In this document: in pieces, positions 14,961-23,001 of the stretch
How the letters are laid out: the number at the start of each line of letters is the position of its first letter
Position numbering within the stretch: position 1 is the first letter of the stretch
Assembly (NCBI GenBank): GCA_023415475.1
Contig: JAEZKL010000014.1
Location: 1-28,041, forward strand
DNA length: 28,041 bases
Direction of reading: 5' to 3'
From: Bacillota bacterium
GTDB taxonomy: Bacteria; Bacillota; Clostridia; Lachnospirales; Lachnospiraceae
Program-made: the position numbers and the translations under genes
The notes under the pieces: model-generated
Database searches by the model: none
The model's input: the letters and a program-made list of their open reading frames with translations, nothing else
What the model was told of the DNA's origin: nothing

Positions 14961-16754
14961 ATGAAAGGCACCGTTGTTTCAACCTGGGTAGAGTCAAGCA
15001 AATCATTGTTCGGAAAAGAAGTGGTGAATAAAGCGCTGGCAAAATTTCAGCTTCAACCGGATGTTGTTTTCTCTCCGCTACAGGATGTGGAGGACAGAAT
15101 TGCAACCGGAATTGTTGATCAGATTGGAGAATTGGTTGGGAAGAACCATCAGGAGATATGGAAGCTGATGGGGGAGCAGAATATAAAAACCTTCAGCAAG
15201 AATTATCCGGGATTTTTCCGTCATGCATCGGCATATCAATTCTTAAAATCGATGAATGATGTTCATATCATCGTTATGAAGCGCTTCAAGGGAGCGGTTC
15301 CGCCGATTCTTGATGTGACTCTCTTATCATCCCATGACATACTATTTACATACCGTTCCAAACGCGGAATGCATCACTATCTGTTTGGCTTGATTAATGG
15401 TGTGGCTGAGTATTTCAACGAACAGATTAAAATCGAAATTTTAGATCAGAAGGAAGGGGAGGTTCAGCTTAAGCTTACCTTTGATCAAGAGATCAGATCA
15501 ACGAAACGCTTTGGGTTCAATCAGCTCTTCTCCTTCGGTTTTATCAGGAATGTGACCTTGAAAACAGCGATATTGAATACACTGATGATTACGCTGGCTT
15601 CCTTCCTTCTATTGCCTGATCGATTGTATGCAATACCAATCGGTGTATCTGCATTTCTGATATCCGTGATTTCATCATTCCTGTTTCACCAGCCTCAGAA
15701 GCTACTGAGACAAGAGCTGAGTAAGTTAAGCAATTGTGATTTTGTGGAATATACATCAATAAAAACAAGTGATGAGTATGAAGATATCATGAGTCAATTG
15801 AATGAGATTAAGAAGAGAGTACAGAAGGATTTTATCGGCTTCAACGCAATTGTTGATGAGATGTATACCTTTAACCATTCCGTTACTGAAATTGCTAAGA
15901 CCATGCAATCCACCTCCAATGATATTACGGCAGTGCTAGATGAAGTAGCGGTAGCAGCTATTACACAGGCTGAAGATACGGAGCGCTCTGTAAGTATTCT
16001 TAGTGACAGCATCCGCAATGTCACCCGCATCTCATCGGAAAGTCAGACGAATGAGGTAAAGATTGAGGATGCGATAGGGAAGCTGGAGAGTAGCTTTTTG
16101 AATGTGGATCACACAACTCTGGAGATACAAGCTGTACTCGAGCAATTCAACACGATTCGTATGAACAGCGACGAGCTTCGCAAGAATGCCGAGGGCATGA
16201 TGCAGATTGTATCCATCGTTTCGTCGATTGCACAGCAAACCAACCTTCTTGCATTGAATGCTTCTATTGAAGCGGCCAGAGCAGGTGAAGCCGGTAGGGG
16301 CTTTGCGGTAGTTGCGGATGAAGTCAGAAACCTCTCCGGACAGACCAATAAGGCCGTGGATCAGATTAATCAGAGCCTTACTGAATTCGTAAAAAGTATC
16401 GATGGTGTGGTTGGAGATATTGATGTACAATATCAGATACTGGAATCGGAAAGCGGTAAGCTTGACGATGCAGTAAAGAGTTCCAGTGTTGCTAATCAAA
16501 ATCTGAAGACGGTATCGGATTTGATGATAGAGACTTCGCAGGAGTTGAAGGTAGAAGCAGACAGTATCGCCGCGCTATTTGATAATATGCATAGTCTGGC
16601 AGCGATTGCTGAGGAAAATTCAGCGGCTACCCAGGAGGCAAGTTCCAATGTCGCAGTATATGTTGACCAGATCAATGAACTGACAAGCCAGATTACTGTT
16701 TTTGATAAGATGATAAATAACTTCCAGGAAGATCTGGGTCATTATAAAATATAA
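14961..16754 (+). CDS. H-NOX (heme O2/NO-binding) methyl-accepting chemotaxis transducer
   Basis: A 597-aa membrane-anchored sensor. Residues 1 to about 188 are an H-NOX heme domain with proximal His H102 (NDVH) and the heme-propionate motif Y131-x-S133-x-R135. Residues W9, N74, P115 and Y140 sit at exactly the positions that stabilise bound O2 and distort heme in the Caldanaerobacter tengcongensis H-NOX. Two membrane segments (about 202-219 and 223-242) with a tiny loop form a hairpin anchor, so heme and signalling domains are both cytoplasmic. The C-terminal methyl-accepting domain has its tip at QQTNLLALNASIEAARAGEA (426-445), which contacts CheA/CheW, and EENSAATQEASSNV as a likely methylation helix. 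The start ATG 14961 follows AAGGAGG; an extension from 14898 lacks a site. No che or flagellar genes are in the window. Confidence 0.93.
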   Translation: MKGTVVSTWVESSKSLFGKEVVNKALAKFQLQPDVVFSPLQDVEDRIATGIVDQIGELVGKNHQEIWKLMGEQNIKTFSKNYPGFFRHASAYQFLKSMNDVHIIVMKRFKGAVPPILDVTLLSSHDILFTYRSKRGMHHYLFGLINGVAEYFNEQIKIEILDQKEGEVQLKLTFDQEIRSTKRFGFNQLFSFGFIRNVTLKTAILNTLMITLASFLLLPDRLYAIPIGVSAFLISVISSFLFHQPQKLLRQELSKLSNCDFVEYTSIKTSDEYEDIMSQLNEIKKRVQKDFIGFNAIVDEMYTFNHSVTEIAKTMQSTSNDITAVLDEVAVAAITQAEDTERSVSILSDSIRNVTRISSESQTNEVKIEDAIGKLESSFLNVDHTTLEIQAVLEQFNTIRMNSDELRKNAEGMMQIVSIVSSIAQQTNLLALNASIEAARAGEAGRGFAVVADEVRNLSGQTNKAVDQINQSLTEFVKSIDGVVGDIDVQYQILESESGKLDDAVKSSSVANQNLKTVSDLMIETSQELKVEADSIAALFDNMHSLAAIAEENSAATQEASSNVAVYVDQINELTSQITVFDKMINNFQEDLGHYKI

Positions 16755-16767
16755 GTATGACGTAATG

Positions 16768-16856
16768 AGAGGCTGTTTCAAAGCATATTCATTAGCAAAA
16801 GGCAAGAATATCAGTATTCTTGCCTTTTCTAACAATACATGCTTTGATGCAGCCTC
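16768..16856. repeat. 89-bp long imperfect palindrome with terminator core
   Basis: GAGGCTG (16768-16774) plus TTCAAAGCAT pair with ATGCTTTGA plus CAGCCTC (16850-16856). The centre is a perfect 14-bp stem, AAAAGGCAAGAATA (16797-16810) with TATTCTTGCCTTTT (16815-16828), and loop TCAG. With A- and T-runs at both sides of the core it should terminate transcription from the transducer gene (plus) and from the tRNA (minus). The outer arms are not needed for termination and make it look like a small mobile palindrome. Confidence 0.7.
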
Positions 16857-16898
16857 TTTCAGATTCTAATGCTTTCATTAATATCTTCAATGATAAAA

Positions 16899-16971
16899 TG
16901 CACCTGACTGGATTCGAACCAGCGGCCTTTCGCTCCGGAGGCGAACGCTCTATCCACTGAGCTACAGATGC
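16899..16971 (-). tRNA. tRNA-Arg (anticodon CCG)
   Basis: A complete 73-base cloverleaf on the minus strand. The acceptor stem is GCATCTG with CAGGTGC and discriminator A. The D arm is GCTC/GAGC, the anticodon stem TTCGC/GCGAA with loop CTCCGGA (anticodon CCG, reading CGG), and the T arm GCTGG-TTCGAAT-CCAGT. The 3' CCA is not encoded; the next bases are TTTTATC. It reads the rare Arg codon CGG. Confidence 0.96.
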
Positions 16972-17015
16972 GTACATAGCCGAAGGGGCCATGTCTGGCG
17001 CGCTCGGACTATGTT

Positions 17016-17044
17016 ATTATATACTATCTAAAATGCAAAGTAAA
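17016..17044 (-). promoter_or_regulatory. Promoter of tRNA-Arg
   Basis: On the minus strand TTTACT (17039-17044) and a perfect TATAAT (17016-17021) are 17 bases apart. The region just downstream is GC-rich (GTCCGAGCGCGCC), typical of stringently controlled stable-RNA promoters. The mature tRNA begins about 45 bases after the -10. Confidence 0.7.
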
Positions 17045-17120
17045 GTAAGTTTTCATCAAATTATCGTCTAGATTCATACATATTAGAACATTGCTTATAA
17101 TAAGATATAGAGATACAAGC

Positions 17121-17915
17121 TTAATCGGTGAGCTTTTTTAAAAGGTAGCGTTTCTTGTATTTTATCCGCGCGAATTTTGCTACCCGATTCACGATACTAT
17201 AATTCACGGCTCCACCAACAACTCCTACGATTGGGATGCCTTGAACAAACTTGGCTGTCAGCAGAGCTTCGGATAAGGCTTTTGAGGTCTCCTTCATCTG
17301 CATATCCACATCAACCTGAGCTTCAATGCTATGATCAAGCGTTTCACTAAGCAGTTCAAGCCTTTTATTCAGATCCTTTTGTTGCTCACCTTTGGCTATG
17401 GCGGTGTTAATCAGTAGCAGCAGATAAGCTTTTTCCTCCTCTTTATCATAGGAATACCCATAACTTAGAGCGATTTCATAGATCGTCTTTACCATTACAG
17501 AGAGAAGCAGAAGGGTGTCAGGCAAGCCGATACCCAGTATACCGAGTACACTGCCTTCCACTACGGAGAAGGAGGAATTGATCAGCTGTGATTGTTTGGA
17601 ATGGCGATCCAGACGATTGATATGCCTTTTATTCATTCGCTTATCCAGGGCGTAATTATTTATGTCATATTCTAACTCTATTCTGTCCTTATTATAGGTT
17701 TTTTCAATGTAAGTACTTCCTTTTTTAAACACTAGTTGAAAGCTCTTATAAAAAGCATTGTTTAAAGTATCAACCAGCTTGGCAGGAATTTTATCCTGTA
17801 ATTTATCAAGCACCGGTGTAAGTGTAGAGTCCAGAATGGTATGTTCAGATTGGCTTAATATTTTCTGCTCTTGTAGTTCAATTTGTTTCAATTGTTGATT
17901 TAGTATAGGATTCAT
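17121..17915 (-). CDS. EcsC-family protein
   Basis: A 264-aa protein. The central segment EGSVLGILGIGLPDTLLLLS (about 122-141), followed by YEIALSYGYSYDKEEEKAYLL, is the hallmark of the EcsC family. Bacillus subtilis EcsC is encoded with the EcsAB transporter, but its biochemical role is unknown. Two hydrophobic stretches (about 126-148 and 227-244, VQGIPIVGVVGGAVNY) suggest membrane association. The N-terminal 60 residues are Gln/Glu-rich and helical, and the C-terminus is strongly basic (KYKKRYLLKKL). I chose ATG 17913-17915, which has AGAAGGG about 9 bases upstream. A GTG at 17964-17966 would add 17 residues but lacks a good site. No ecsAB genes are nearby. Confidence 0.8.
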   Translation of the reverse strand: MNPILNQQLKQIELQEQKILSQSEHTILDSTLTPVLDKLQDKIPAKLVDTLNNAFYKSFQLVFKKGSTYIEKTYNKDRIELEYDINNYALDKRMNKRHINRLDRHSKQSQLINSSFSVVEGSVLGILGIGLPDTLLLLSVMVKTIYEIALSYGYSYDKEEEKAYLLLLINTAIAKGEQQKDLNKRLELLSETLDHSIEAQVDVDMQMKETSKALSEALLTAKFVQGIPIVGVVGGAVNYSIVNRVAKFARIKYKKRYLLKKLTD

Positions 17916-18007
17916 GCTTTTTGCCCTTCTTTCATGCTCGGTCGCTAAGAAAAGCCTTGATTTCACGGCATTCTCTCGTATTTAACCATAAATGACAGAT
18001 TATAACT

Positions 18008-18036
18008 TTGACATTTTTTCTAACATATGTTTTAAT
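18008..18036 (+). promoter_or_regulatory. Strong SigA-type promoter upstream of the mini-ORF
   Basis: A perfect -35 TTGACA (18008-18013) and TTTAAT (18031-18036, five of six bases) are 17 apart. Transcription would run over the 8-codon reading frame at 18094 and on into the secreted-protein gene. Confidence 0.55.
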
Positions 18037-18093
18037 TATATATTCTATCCAATCCTTTGTAAAATTATATTATGATTAAAAAAGGAGGAGATT

Positions 18094-18120
18094 ATGACGA
18101 AAATGTTACATAAATATTAA
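18094..18120 (+). CDS. Possible 8-codon leader peptide
   Basis: ATG at 18094 follows an unusually strong AAAGGAGGAG and opens a frame of eight codons (MTKMLHKY) ending in TAA. It lies behind a good promoter and 119 bases before the secreted-protein gene, with a second promoter in between. It could be a leader peptide, the remnant of a lost gene, or chance. I see no hairpin pair that would make an attenuator. Confidence 0.3.
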   Translation: MTKMLHKY

Positions 18121-18150
18121 ATAATATTACAAAATAATGAAATATATAGG

Positions 18151-18179
18151 TTGATTTTTAATCTGGTATCTGCTACAAT
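18151..18179 (+). promoter_or_regulatory. SigA-type promoter of the secreted-protein gene
   Basis: TTGATT (18151-18156) and TACAAT (18174-18179) are 17 bases apart, 60 bases before the start codon at 18239. Confidence 0.55.
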
Positions 18180-18238
18180 AGGAAGAGTAAATTAGCAAAT
18201 ATGGAAATGTTATTAAAAGAGTTATTAAGGAGACAATA

Positions 18239-19024
18239 ATGAAACTTAAATATAAAAAAATAATATTATTGACTACAATGAGCACGATGGGAATTGGAAT
18301 ATTGACACTTTCTGTGAGTCAGGACAGACCTAAGGCAGAGGAGAAGACAGCTGCAACTATGTTAAGCTCGGAGATGTTACCGGAAGCGAATGCTTCCGAT
18401 AACGAAATGTTAAGAGCAGCGGAGGATGCAATTGCTACACCCACCGTTACTGCAGCTCCGACTTCGGTACCGACCCCCACTCCTGTTCCGGTCTATCCGA
18501 TCGAAGAGAAAGGAACTTACCCGGATATTGATGCTTTATTTGATTCCTATTATACTGCAAAAAATAATCGTGACCTTGATACCTTAAAGAGTATCTTAAG
18601 TGATCCCAGTAAGGTGGAATCGGAGGAGCAGCTCCAGACTAAGACGGAATATATTGAGGACTACCGTAAAATCAAGGCATATACGAAAAAGTCAATGAAG
18701 GAAGGCGAATATATCGTATATGTTTATCACGAGATTAAATTTACGAGTATTAATACTCCGGCACCCGGACTTGCCAAATTCTATGTGATTACCGGTGAGG
18801 ATAAAAAGCTGAAGATTTTTTCAGGCGATATGGATGCGGAGACAAAAGCTTATTATGATGAAAGAAATAGCGATGAAGACGTTATTGCTTTAATCGAGAT
18901 GACAGATGAAAAGAGTACAAATGCCATTGAGAAGGATCAGGATTTAAAGAGCTTTTGGGAAAGCATTGATGCTATGACAAGCAACGGTGACACTGAGAAA
19001 GCAGAAGGCGATTCGGCTGAATAA
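18239..19024 (+). CDS. Secreted or membrane-anchored NTF2-like protein
   Basis: A 261-aa exported protein of unknown function. A basic N-terminus (KLKYKK) and one hydrophobic segment (residues 8-26) form an uncleaved anchor or signal peptide; there is no lipoprotein Cys. Residues about 67-90 are a Pro/Thr linker (TPTVTAAPTSVPTPTPVPVY). Residues about 94-205 (DIDALFDSYYTAKNNRDLDT onward) have the helix-then-curved-sheet pattern of an NTF2/SnoaL-like domain: a YYTAKNNRDLDTLKSIL helix, a YIVYVYHEIKF strand and a KFYVITGEDKKLKIFSGDM hairpin. The C-terminal tail is acidic. TTAAGGAG precedes the ATG. The next gene starts 54 bases after it ends. Confidence 0.7.
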   Translation: MKLKYKKIILLTTMSTMGIGILTLSVSQDRPKAEEKTAATMLSSEMLPEANASDNEMLRAAEDAIATPTVTAAPTSVPTPTPVPVYPIEEKGTYPDIDALFDSYYTAKNNRDLDTLKSILSDPSKVESEEQLQTKTEYIEDYRKIKAYTKKSMKEGEYIVYVYHEIKFTSINTPAPGLAKFYVITGEDKKLKIFSGDMDAETKAYYDERNSDEDVIALIEMTDEKSTNAIEKDQDLKSFWESIDAMTSNGDTEKAEGDSAE

Positions 19025-19078
19025 TTCATAAATTACTCCTTATACTATAATTAGCTTATAGGATAAGGAGTGTTTTAT

Positions 19079-19513
19079 ATGATTAGTAATGTGGATTTGG
19101 ATTTATTGGAGAAGACCTATCAGAATGCCTCTGTAGGGATTACTGCCATTGAAGCTGTTCTTGATAATGTGAAGGACCAACAGTTCAGTAATGATTTGCA
19201 TAAACAATTACGAGACTATCAAGAGATTGCTGATAAATCAAAGAGGCAATTAAGTATGAACGGTGTTAAAGCAAAAGACGTCTCCCGATATAACAAAGCA
19301 ATGATGAAGGGAAATGTGAAAATGAATATTTTGATGAATTCATCGGATAGTCACATTGCACAGATGGTGATAAAGGGAAGTACAATGGGAGTAACCCAGA
19401 TGACAAAGCTACTTCATGCAAAAAAGAATGCAGATGGCGCGAGTGCACAATTAGCCGAGGAGTTTGTGAAAAAAGAAGAGAATAATATTGAGGTAATGAA
19501 GAACTATCTATAA
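19079..19513 (+). CDS. Small helical protein, ferritin-like (DUF2383-like?)
   Basis: A 144-aa soluble protein that is almost wholly alpha-helical. The pattern of four long amphipathic helices (LEKTYQNASVGITAIEAVLD; QFSNDLHKQLRDYQEIADKS; an Asn/Met-rich middle; LAEEFVKKEENNIEVMKNYL) resembles ferritin-like helical bundles such as DUF2383, but the Glu/His metal ligands of true ferritins are not clear. There is one Trp-free, Cys-free sequence and no signal peptide. ATG 19079 is chosen because AGGAG ends 8 bases before it; a GTG at 19070 overlaps that site. It is probably co-transcribed with the secreted-protein gene. Confidence 0.6.
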   Translation: MISNVDLDLLEKTYQNASVGITAIEAVLDNVKDQQFSNDLHKQLRDYQEIADKSKRQLSMNGVKAKDVSRYNKAMMKGNVKMNILMNSSDSHIAQMVIKGSTMGVTQMTKLLHAKKNADGASAQLAEEFVKKEENNIEVMKNYL

Positions 19514-19670
19514 GAGTGTTAATGATAGAAAACTCAGAAGCTTTTACCGGCATCTTCCTCGGTACAGAATTAGCATGCTAGATTATTTTAATATGACAGT
19601 TTAAGCAGGACTATGTATTTTCCATAGGCACAGATTATTATCTTGTATCGGTGGAGAAAGCATAGCCCTT

Positions 19671-19870
19671 TTTAGTACGGGATTAATGAAGGTCTGCGAT
19701 ACTGGCATTCATCAATTCATTACTATAGATAACCTGCAAGGCTGGCTATCCTTAATACATGATTATAAAAATCTTGCGAAGGAGGCTTTCTTTAATACAT
19801 GATTATAAAAATCTTGCGAAGGAGGTTTTCTTTAATACATGGTTATAGAAAGCTTGCAAGGCAGGCTTTC
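19671..19870. repeat. 40-bp tandem repeat, five units
   Basis: Units start at 19671, 19711, 19751, 19791 and 19831 with an exact 40-base period. Units 3 and 4 are nearly identical (TTTAATACATGATTATAAAA then ATCTTGCGAAGGAGGYTTTC), unit 5 differs at a few bases, and units 1 and 2 are degenerate. At the end of unit 5, TATAGAAAGC and GCTTTCTATA form a hairpin (about 19844-19874). The period is not a multiple of three and no reading frame runs through, so it is non-coding. It fills most of the 511-base gap before rluF; the rest of that gap (19514-19670 and 19871-20024) shows nothing I can identify. Confidence 0.85.
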
Positions 19871-20024
19871 TATAATATTGGTAATGGACGAACAGAATTA
19901 AATAAAGTATAATTAATAATTAACATGGCTGAATGAAATTATATACAACCTCGAAGGTTTCGATGAATATCGCTGTTTATTTGTCAGCAGAGAGCATCGT
20001 GGGATAGAAAGGGCAAGGTAAGAT

Positions 20025-20783
20025 ATGGCAAAAAGAACAAAAAGATTAACCTCTCAAATTGATGATACACAAGCAGTGAGAATTAATAAATATCTAAGTG
20101 AGGCAGGGGTATGCTCAAGAAGAGAGGCCGACCGTTATATTGAAGAGGGTAAGGTTAAAATTGATGGTGTCGCAGCACAAATGGGCTCCAAGGTAACCAA
20201 GGAAAATGTGGTTACATTCTGCGATAAGCCGGTCAAGCAGGAAGAAAAACTGGTTCTTATTGCTTTCAATAAGCCGGAGGGTATTGTATGCACGACGGAT
20301 CATAACGAGCCGGATAATATTATTGATTATATCGGATATAATATGAGGATTTACCCCATCGGACGTCTGGACAAGGATTCGGAAGGTCTGATCTTGTTGA
20401 CCAATGACGGTAACATCGTCAATAAGATACTCCGTGCGGAGAATAATCATGAGAAGGAATATATTGTAACGGTAAATAAGGAAATCACCTTAGAATTCAT
20501 CAAACAGATGTCATCGGGAGTGGCAATTCTCGATACGGTAACTAAGCCATGTAAGGTGAATCAGATCGATCGATATACCTTCAGTATTATTTTAACTCAG
20601 GGACTCAATCGTCAGATTCGCCGTATGTGTGAAACACTTGGTTATCGTGTCGTGAATCTGAGACGTGTCCGAATAATGAATATCCTGTTGGGAAGATTGA
20701 AGACCGGAGATTACAGGAATGTCACAGAACGAGAGATTGAAGACATGAACCGATTGCTTCACAAGGATAAAAGTACACGTTAA
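20025..20783 (+). CDS. rluF: 23S rRNA pseudouridine synthase, RluF type
   Basis: A 252-aa RNA-modifying enzyme of the RsuA/RluB/RluF group, which isomerises a specific uridine in ribosomal RNA. An S4 RNA-binding domain (about residues 17-63, VRINKYLSEAGVCSRREADR) precedes the catalytic domain, which has IGRLDKDSEGLILLTNDG with nucleophile D116. The segments ILDTVTKPCKV and LTQGLNRQIRRMCETLGYRV, then RRVRIMNILL, agree better with E. coli RluF (U2604 of 23S rRNA) than with RsuA. Length is close to the family norm. The start is ATG 20025 with AAGG upstream, a weak site. ligA follows 101 bases later with no terminator between them. Confidence 0.88.
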   Translation: MAKRTKRLTSQIDDTQAVRINKYLSEAGVCSRREADRYIEEGKVKIDGVAAQMGSKVTKENVVTFCDKPVKQEEKLVLIAFNKPEGIVCTTDHNEPDNIIDYIGYNMRIYPIGRLDKDSEGLILLTNDGNIVNKILRAENNHEKEYIVTVNKEITLEFIKQMSSGVAILDTVTKPCKVNQIDRYTFSIILTQGLNRQIRRMCETLGYRVVNLRRVRIMNILLGRLKTGDYRNVTEREIEDMNRLLHKDKSTR

Positions 20784-20884
20784 ACGAAAAATCCGGTCAA
20801 TTAAAGGCATATGATGACCTGGAATGATGATATGCTTATTCAGAAGAATTATGAAACTATAGTTAAGGAAGGTATGAGCTTGTT

Positions 20885-22882
20885 ATGGATATAAAAAATG
20901 AGTTAGAGGAATTACGAAGGCAAATACGGTATCATAATGATCGATATTATAATCAGGATGACCCTGAAATCTCGGATTATGAATATGACCAGCTATCCTT
21001 GAGACTTAGGAAATTAGAGCAGGAGCATCCCGAATATACAGACACGGATTCCCCGACCGGGAAGGTTGGAGGCAGTGCCAAGAGAGAAGCGGGTGTTTTA
21101 GTGAAGCATAATGTACCGATGCTTAGCCTGCAGGATGTATTTGATAAGGATGAAGTGTACAGCTTCGTGGAAAAGGTACAGAAGGAGCGCCCCGGCACAG
21201 TATTTGTTGTAGAGAAGAAAATTGATGGTTTATCGGTAGCTCTTCGCTATACGGACGGAGTCCTGACAATGGGTGTAACCAGAGGGGACGGAATCAATCA
21301 AGGTGAGGATGTAACCGAGAATGTTAAAATGATTCAGGATGTAAAAGTAAAGCTGAAGGAGGCTGTTCCCTATATAGAGATCCGCGGAGAGGTTCATATG
21401 AAGAATGAGGATTTCGAAGCGGTGAATGAGCGTTTAGAGGCTGCAGGTAAGAAGCTTTTTGCAAATCCCCGTAACTGCTCTGCCGGAACACTTCGGCAGC
21501 TGGATCCGGAGGTTGTGAAGGAAAGAAAGCTATCCCTCTTTATCTTCAATGTTCAGGAGGCAAGAGGCATCACCTTCCGTAGCCATTCGGAGAGTCTGGA
21601 ATGGTTAAAAAAGCAAGGTATCAAAGTAGTGGAGGACAGTAAGCTATGCAGGACAGCTGATGAAGTGTGGGAAGCGATTCAGGCAATCGGTGAAATGCGT
21701 GGAAATCTTGCTTATGATATCGATGGAGCAGTAGTTAAGGTGGATAGTCTTGAGGATAGAGCGTATTTCGGAGCGACCTCGAAGGTACCCCGTTGGGCAA
21801 TTGCTTATAAATATCCGCCGGAGGAAAAGGAGACAGTAGTTAAGGAAATCCGACTCACAGTAGGAAGAACCGGACGTATTACACCTACTGCAATCTTTGA
21901 GCCGATCCGGCTCTGTGGTACCAATGTGGAGAAGGCTACCCTTCATAATCAGGATAGAATTGATGAACTTGATGTCCGTATCGGTGACACGATTGCAGTT
22001 CGTAAGGCCGGTGAGATCATACCTGAGGTTCTCTATGTGAATAAGGATAAAAGGCCGGAGGGAACAGTGCCTTTTTGTATATCAGACTCCTGTCCCAGCT
22101 GTGGTGCGCCTACAGTACGGGATGCCAATACGGCGGATACTAAGTGTACGAATATTAATTGTCCGGCACAGCTTAGCCAGCACATTATCAACTTTGTAGG
22201 CCGTAACGCTATGGATATTAAGGGCTTTGGTGAAGCTTATATTGAGGTATTAATTAAGGAAGGATATCTTAAGGATATCGCAGATATTTATTATCTTAAA
22301 GACCATAGAGCGGAGCTGATAGAAAAAGGCTTGATTGGAAAAGAGAAGAATACGGATAAGCTTCTGAAAGCGATCGAGGACAGTAAGAATAATGATATTG
22401 ACCGTCTGATTACGGGTCTTGGCATTAAGAACATCGGAAGACAGGCTGGTTCAGAACTGAAGAAGCATTTTCATTCACTTTATGAACTGGTGAAGGCCAC
22501 ATATGAAGAGCTAGTTGCCATCAATGATGTCGGTGATATTACGGCCAGATCGATTGTTGAATTCTTCTCTCAGGAAGAGAACCGTAATATTTTAGACCGC
22601 CTTGAGAAGGCAGGAATGAATTTTACTTCTCTTGGGGAAGAGTCCAATGAGGACCAGCGATTTGCAGGAATGACCTTTGTCATCACCGGAACCCTTCCGT
22701 CAATGGGGCGTTCTGAGATGGAGGAATTAGTGAAACGATACGGCGGAAAAGTGTCCGGTAGTGTATCTAAGAATACAAGATATCTGATTGCCGGTGAGAA
22801 TGCAGGAAGTAAATTAACGAAGGCACAGGAACTTGGAATTGATATTTTGTCAGAAGAGGAAGTTCTTAAATTGTTAGAATAG
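20885..22882 (+). CDS. ligA: NAD+-dependent DNA ligase
   Basis: A 665-aa essential replication and repair ligase that seals nicks using NAD+. The domains are complete and in order: Ia with YHNDRYYNQDDPEISDYEYD (residues 16-35); the adenylation domain with the AMP-accepting lysine K112 in KIDG; the OB fold; a zinc finger with four Cys (CPSCG, then CTNINC, about 402-428); helix-hairpin-helix repeats (LITGLGIKNIGRQAG and NDVGDITARSI); and a C-terminal BRCT domain (about 590-665, FAGMTFVITGTLPSMGRSEM). Length is normal. The start is ATG 20885, with AAGGAAGG about 12 bases upstream, a rather long spacing. Confidence 0.97.
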   Translation: MDIKNELEELRRQIRYHNDRYYNQDDPEISDYEYDQLSLRLRKLEQEHPEYTDTDSPTGKVGGSAKREAGVLVKHNVPMLSLQDVFDKDEVYSFVEKVQKERPGTVFVVEKKIDGLSVALRYTDGVLTMGVTRGDGINQGEDVTENVKMIQDVKVKLKEAVPYIEIRGEVHMKNEDFEAVNERLEAAGKKLFANPRNCSAGTLRQLDPEVVKERKLSLFIFNVQEARGITFRSHSESLEWLKKQGIKVVEDSKLCRTADEVWEAIQAIGEMRGNLAYDIDGAVVKVDSLEDRAYFGATSKVPRWAIAYKYPPEEKETVVKEIRLTVGRTGRITPTAIFEPIRLCGTNVEKATLHNQDRIDELDVRIGDTIAVRKAGEIIPEVLYVNKDKRPEGTVPFCISDSCPSCGAPTVRDANTADTKCTNINCPAQLSQHIINFVGRNAMDIKGFGEAYIEVLIKEGYLKDIADIYYLKDHRAELIEKGLIGKEKNTDKLLKAIEDSKNNDIDRLITGLGIKNIGRQAGSELKKHFHSLYELVKATYEELVAINDVGDITARSIVEFFSQEENRNILDRLEKAGMNFTSLGEESNEDQRFAGMTFVITGTLPSMGRSEMEELVKRYGGKVSGSVSKNTRYLIAGENAGSKLTKAQELGIDILSEEEVLKLLE

Positions 22883-22932
22883 TAATATATTACTTTTTAT
22901 AGGAATAATTTGGAGATTTTGAGGATTGTTTG

Positions 22933-22961
22933 TTGATTTTTTATCAAAATCATGATATGAT
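22933..22961 (+). promoter_or_regulatory. Promoter of metA with overlapping palindrome
   Basis: TTGATT (22933-22938) and TATGAT (22956-22961) are 17 bases apart, giving a leader of about 34 bases. TGATTTT and AAAATCA form an inverted repeat that overlaps the -35, a possible operator. There is no room for an S-box or T-box in the transcript. Confidence 0.5.
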
Positions 22962-23001
22962 ATTTTTTGCTATGACAATATTATGGAAATGGTGATGAAA
23001 T

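Noticed and set aside
16032..16499. 155-codon antisense frame inside the H-NOX transducer gene
   Set aside because: It is the mirror of a well-supported coding region with intact signalling motifs and lacks its own start signals.
19671..19870. CRISPR array
   Set aside because: The units are contiguous with no unique spacers, and no cas genes are present.
20811..20894. 27-codon frame overlapping the ligA start
   Set aside because: It has only a poorly spaced AAAGG, no recognisable product and overlaps ligA by ten bases; chance is more likely.
22883..23001. S-box (SAM) riboswitch upstream of metA
   Set aside because: The gap is only 119 bases and the predicted leader about 34; none of the S-box core motifs is seen.
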